A stretch of DNA of 16,253 bases from Arcobacteraceae bacterium (GTDB lineage Bacteria; Campylobacterota; Campylobacteria; Campylobacterales; Arcobacteraceae), in contig JALNYH010000032.1 in NCBI GenBank assembly GCA_023229945.1, positions 1 to 16,253 of the forward strand. The letters run 5' to 3'. The notes beneath the pieces are model-generated. The model was not told the origin of the DNA. It worked only from the letters and a program-made list of their open reading frames with translations, and ran no database searches. Both the position numbers and the translations under genes were made by a program. This document shows positions 14,444-16,253 of this stretch, one piece after another; within the stretch, counting starts at the first letter, position 1, and each line of letters starts with the position of its first letter.

Positions 14444-15343
14444 TTATATGTATTCTTTTAATTTTTTAATTTCTGGCCTTTTTGCTAGTTCATCATTACT
14501 GAGTTTTAACATCTTTGGTATAAAGCTGCTTTTAAGCTTGTTTGCGGGAATTTTAAATTTATCAGATTTAAGACTATCTATTGTATTATTTACTGTAAAA
14601 AATCCTTTTGTATTATTAAAAATAGAACCCTCTTTATCTAAAGCGCCTTTATTGTCTATAATCTTATAAATACCTGCAGCAATACCTAAGTCAATATTTT
14701 CTATATTAAAAATATTTTTAGGCTTCATATAATACGTGTTCACGTGTATAAAATGATGATTTATGTTATATACGTTAGTGTATGTAAAAAATACTAATGC
14801 CACTACAAAATTTATCTTATATGTACAACACATGCGTAAAACATTGAGTACATATGTAGGCTCTGCTGCTAGAAATCGAACCATACAAAGATAAATATAT
14901 AACATATTCAAAGAATGAGCACTAGTATCAAAAACCACTGCTTCATTTTCTACGGCATCTTTAATGTTAAAATATTCTGGTAAAAGACTATGTTTTTTAC
15001 AAAGTGTGTACCATTTTTTTATATGATCTTTTGTAATATCAAACTTGTCACTGGTGTAGAAATTAGGATAATAAATAATTCTATTACATCCTTTTAAAAT
15101 AGGAGAATTTCCTCTTAGCCCTAACTCAATAGGCAGATTAGCAAAACAAGCTAAATTTGTATTTGTTATAAAACCTTTTTCTTTTTGTACGTTTAAGGCA
15201 AGTTTATTTATACGTGTCCCAATAGCTTCACTTGGAAAATTTATTCTATTTTTTTTATAGGTATTATCATCTTTATAAAGAAAGTATCTTACTGAACTAT
15301 TACCATTAAATACGTTTTTTATAAATTTAGTATCGTTGATCAT
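14444..15343 (-). CDS. Hypothetical AT-rich protein, divergent relative of the repeated-module family
   Basis: 299 residues from the ATG at 15343, which overlaps the upstream gene by 17 bases. An in-frame ATG at 15391 would give 315 residues and a 65-base overlap; neither has an SD at a good distance. A central stretch (IKKWYTLCKKHSLLPEYFN, then VVFDTSAHSLNMLYIYLCMVRFLA) lines up in layout with the helix region of the 553-aa and 266-aa proteins (KKVINYYEKLVGIKPSLIS, then WLFTGSKDWLLSPILLSLYPLI). A hydrophobic stretch (NFVVALVFFTYT) follows. The relation is weaker than between the other copies. I count 11 G/C in 60 bases at 15241-15300. Function unknown. Confidence 0.68.
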   Translation of the reverse strand: MINDTKFIKNVFNGNSSVRYFLYKDDNTYKKNRINFPSEAIGTRINKLALNVQKEKGFITNTNLACFANLPIELGLRGNSPILKGCNRIIYYPNFYTSDKFDITKDHIKKWYTLCKKHSLLPEYFNIKDAVENEAVVFDTSAHSLNMLYIYLCMVRFLAAEPTYVLNVLRMCCTYKINFVVALVFFTYTNVYNINHHFIHVNTYYMKPKNIFNIENIDLGIAAGIYKIIDNKGALDKEGSIFNNTKGFFTVNNTIDSLKSDKFKIPANKLKSSFIPKMLKLSNDELAKRPEIKKLKEYI

Positions 15344-16127
15344 AGGCTGGAATTTTATTATCCTCAAATAATTTATATATTTTATTTGCATACAGCTTAC
15401 TAGCTAAAGTATGTGTGCATGCTGCTACAATACCAAAACCGCTGTGATAGCTTATATACATATTGTCAGGCTTCTTTATCTCTGTCACTTCTGGTGGATA
15501 AATATCATTTAAAGTTAAATCTTTTATAATATTAGAATGATTTGCCATAAATAACTTAAACAAATCATGTTTAACTACAAAAGATAATACGTCATAATCT
15601 TGTTCTTTACTAGCATTTAATATGCCTAAAATATTAGCTTTAGTAATATTTTCTTTTGTAGTATATAGGGTCCTTATAAAAGCAATAAAACTATGAAGTA
15701 GTATAGGGGACTCTACATATATCTTATCAAAAGTTAGTAGAAAGGCTCTAATATCTTTTTGCTTTTTCAATAAAGTTACTTCTGAGATTAATGTTTGTTT
15801 AACCCCGCACTCTTTTTCAATTGCACTCAAATACTTTTTAACGCTATACAACCTCTTTTTAGCAGCTTCATCTGGAATTTTTAAGAATACTACTAATTGC
15901 AATTTACTGAAATCTTCTGCAAAAGCGTCTTTTCCAATATATAGCGGCTCTCCTACCTTTTTATTATGGATAAATGAAGCTATGGTTTCGTGTGTGTAGT
16001 CTTTACATCTTACTGGTTTGTGTAAAGCTTCAAATGTATCATCACTTACTTTCTTAACAAAACAATAAGAAGTAGTGTTAGGCCCATAAATAGGCTCTTC
16101 TGAAAACTGTAGTTTGAATTTATTCAT
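15327..16127 (-). CDS. Hypothetical protein carrying one copy of the repeated module
   Basis: 266 residues. YCFVKKVSDDTFEALHKPVRCKDY (21-44) is clearly related to the N-terminus of the 553-aa protein. The helix region (LYSVKKYLSAIEKECGVKQTLIS, then YVESPILLHSFIAFIRTLY, 93-155) matches its C-terminal half, including the SPILL box. A final part (HSNIIKDL, YISYHSGFGIVAACTH) also has a counterpart there (HSDIIKIL, YATYGRNVGSAAYTTC). No enzyme motif is seen. It is the first gene after the leader, with GAGG two bases before ATG, an unusually short spacing. Confidence 0.75.
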   Translation of the reverse strand: MNKFKLQFSEEPIYGPNTTSYCFVKKVSDDTFEALHKPVRCKDYTHETIASFIHNKKVGEPLYIGKDAFAEDFSKLQLVVFLKIPDEAAKKRLYSVKKYLSAIEKECGVKQTLISEVTLLKKQKDIRAFLLTFDKIYVESPILLHSFIAFIRTLYTTKENITKANILGILNASKEQDYDVLSFVVKHDLFKLFMANHSNIIKDLTLNDIYPPEVTEIKKPDNMYISYHSGFGIVAACTHTLASKLYANKIYKLFEDNKIPAYDQRY

Positions 16128-16253
16128 TTCCTCTTTATATTAGTTTTATATTTAATGGTAATAGTTAGTAACCCCACCAAAACAAAATACCACTACTCCC
16201 CAACCACCAAAGTCTAGTTTAAATCAATATAAACTTTTTAAAAAAAATTAATT
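16128..16253 (-). promoter_or_regulatory. Leader / intergenic region upstream of the minus-strand gene block, with G-rich tracts
   Basis: No gene is visible here. In the minus-strand direction an A/T tract is followed by G-rich sequence: GGTGGTTGGGGAGTAGTGG (16208-16190), and shortly after, GGTGGGG (16178-16172). An AT-rich stretch then leads to the SD GAGG and the first ATG. It probably holds the promoter of the block, but no convincing -35/-10 pair of the host type could be assigned. The phage polymerase may use its own promoter sequence. Confidence 0.45.

Noticed and set aside
14394..14669. Plus-strand open frame with a hydrophobic product
   Set aside because: It is opposite a minus-strand gene. 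The hydrophobic Leu/Phe/Ser-rich product is what the complement of Lys/Asn-rich coding sequence gives.
16216..16239. Inverted repeat AGTTTA...TAAACT followed by T residues on the plus strand, as a terminator
   Set aside because: The stem is six A/T-dominated pairs and would be too weak. No plus-strand gene ends here within the window.
1..16253. CRISPR arrays, tRNA genes or integrase/attachment sites
   Set aside because: No regularly spaced direct repeats, cloverleaf-like segments or recombinase motifs were seen. The few noncoding gaps are short and are described above.
16128..16253. Host-type sigma-70 promoter (TTGACA/TATAAT) in the leader
   Set aside because: TATAAA- and TATATT-like hexamers occur, but none has a convincing -35 at the right spacing, and such hexamers are expected by chance in DNA this AT-rich.

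Overview
The window looks like part of a large, low-GC, double-stranded DNA tailed phage. Every convincing gene (23, one cut by the window edge) lies on the minus strand, packed end to start with overlaps of a few bases. There are no tRNAs, ribosomal RNAs, insertion sequences or host metabolic operons. The gene content is viral: a single-chain RNA polymerase, a single-stranded-DNA-binding protein, a superfamily 2 helicase and a phage-type amidoligase. Many genes have Shine-Dalgarno sites (AAGGAG, GAGG, GGAG), so the host uses SD-led translation; a low-GC bacterium such as a member of Bacillota is plausible but not shown. TGA ends at least two genes (at 9104 and 4821) and nothing suggests recoding.

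Reading in the direction of transcription, from right to left: (1) 16253-16128 is a leader with G-rich tracts and no gene. (2) 16127-10801 holds nine mostly unrecognised, very AT-rich genes. Three of them (266, about 299 and 553 aa) share a repeated module, and one small protein has a CxxC...CxxC zinc-ribbon pattern. (3) 10801-7472 is an amidoligase island: a phiEco32-like COOH-NH2 ligase, two PuuD-like class I glutamine amidotransferases, a gamma-glutamylcyclotransferase and two small unknown proteins. Together they predict synthesis and trimming of an amide-linked, probably gamma-glutamyl, modification. (4) A 12-bp perfect hairpin at 7418-7450 separates the island from four unrecognised genes (7407-4821). 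(5) 4824-1531 encodes a 1097-residue protein carrying both the beta-type and the beta-prime-type catalytic regions of cellular RNA polymerase in one chain. It is followed by an SSB gene whose ribosome-binding site lies inside the RNAP gene. (6) After a strong 14-bp hairpin (1089-1119) come a small protein with a RAMA-like C-terminus and the start of an XPB/UvsW-like helicase that runs off the left edge.

The most notable item is the fused two-barrel RNA polymerase. Within one polypeptide it keeps the recognisable order of beta motifs (NMQRQAVP-like, NFEDS-like, GDKMAGRHGNKG-like and GEMEVWAL-like) followed by the beta-prime metal-binding motif DFDGD. It is presumably the phage's own transcriptase, and the two unknown genes translationally chained to it are candidate partners. 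The second is the amidoligase island. Recognisable genes have higher GC and good SD sites, whereas many unknown genes are extremely AT-rich with weak or no SD sites.
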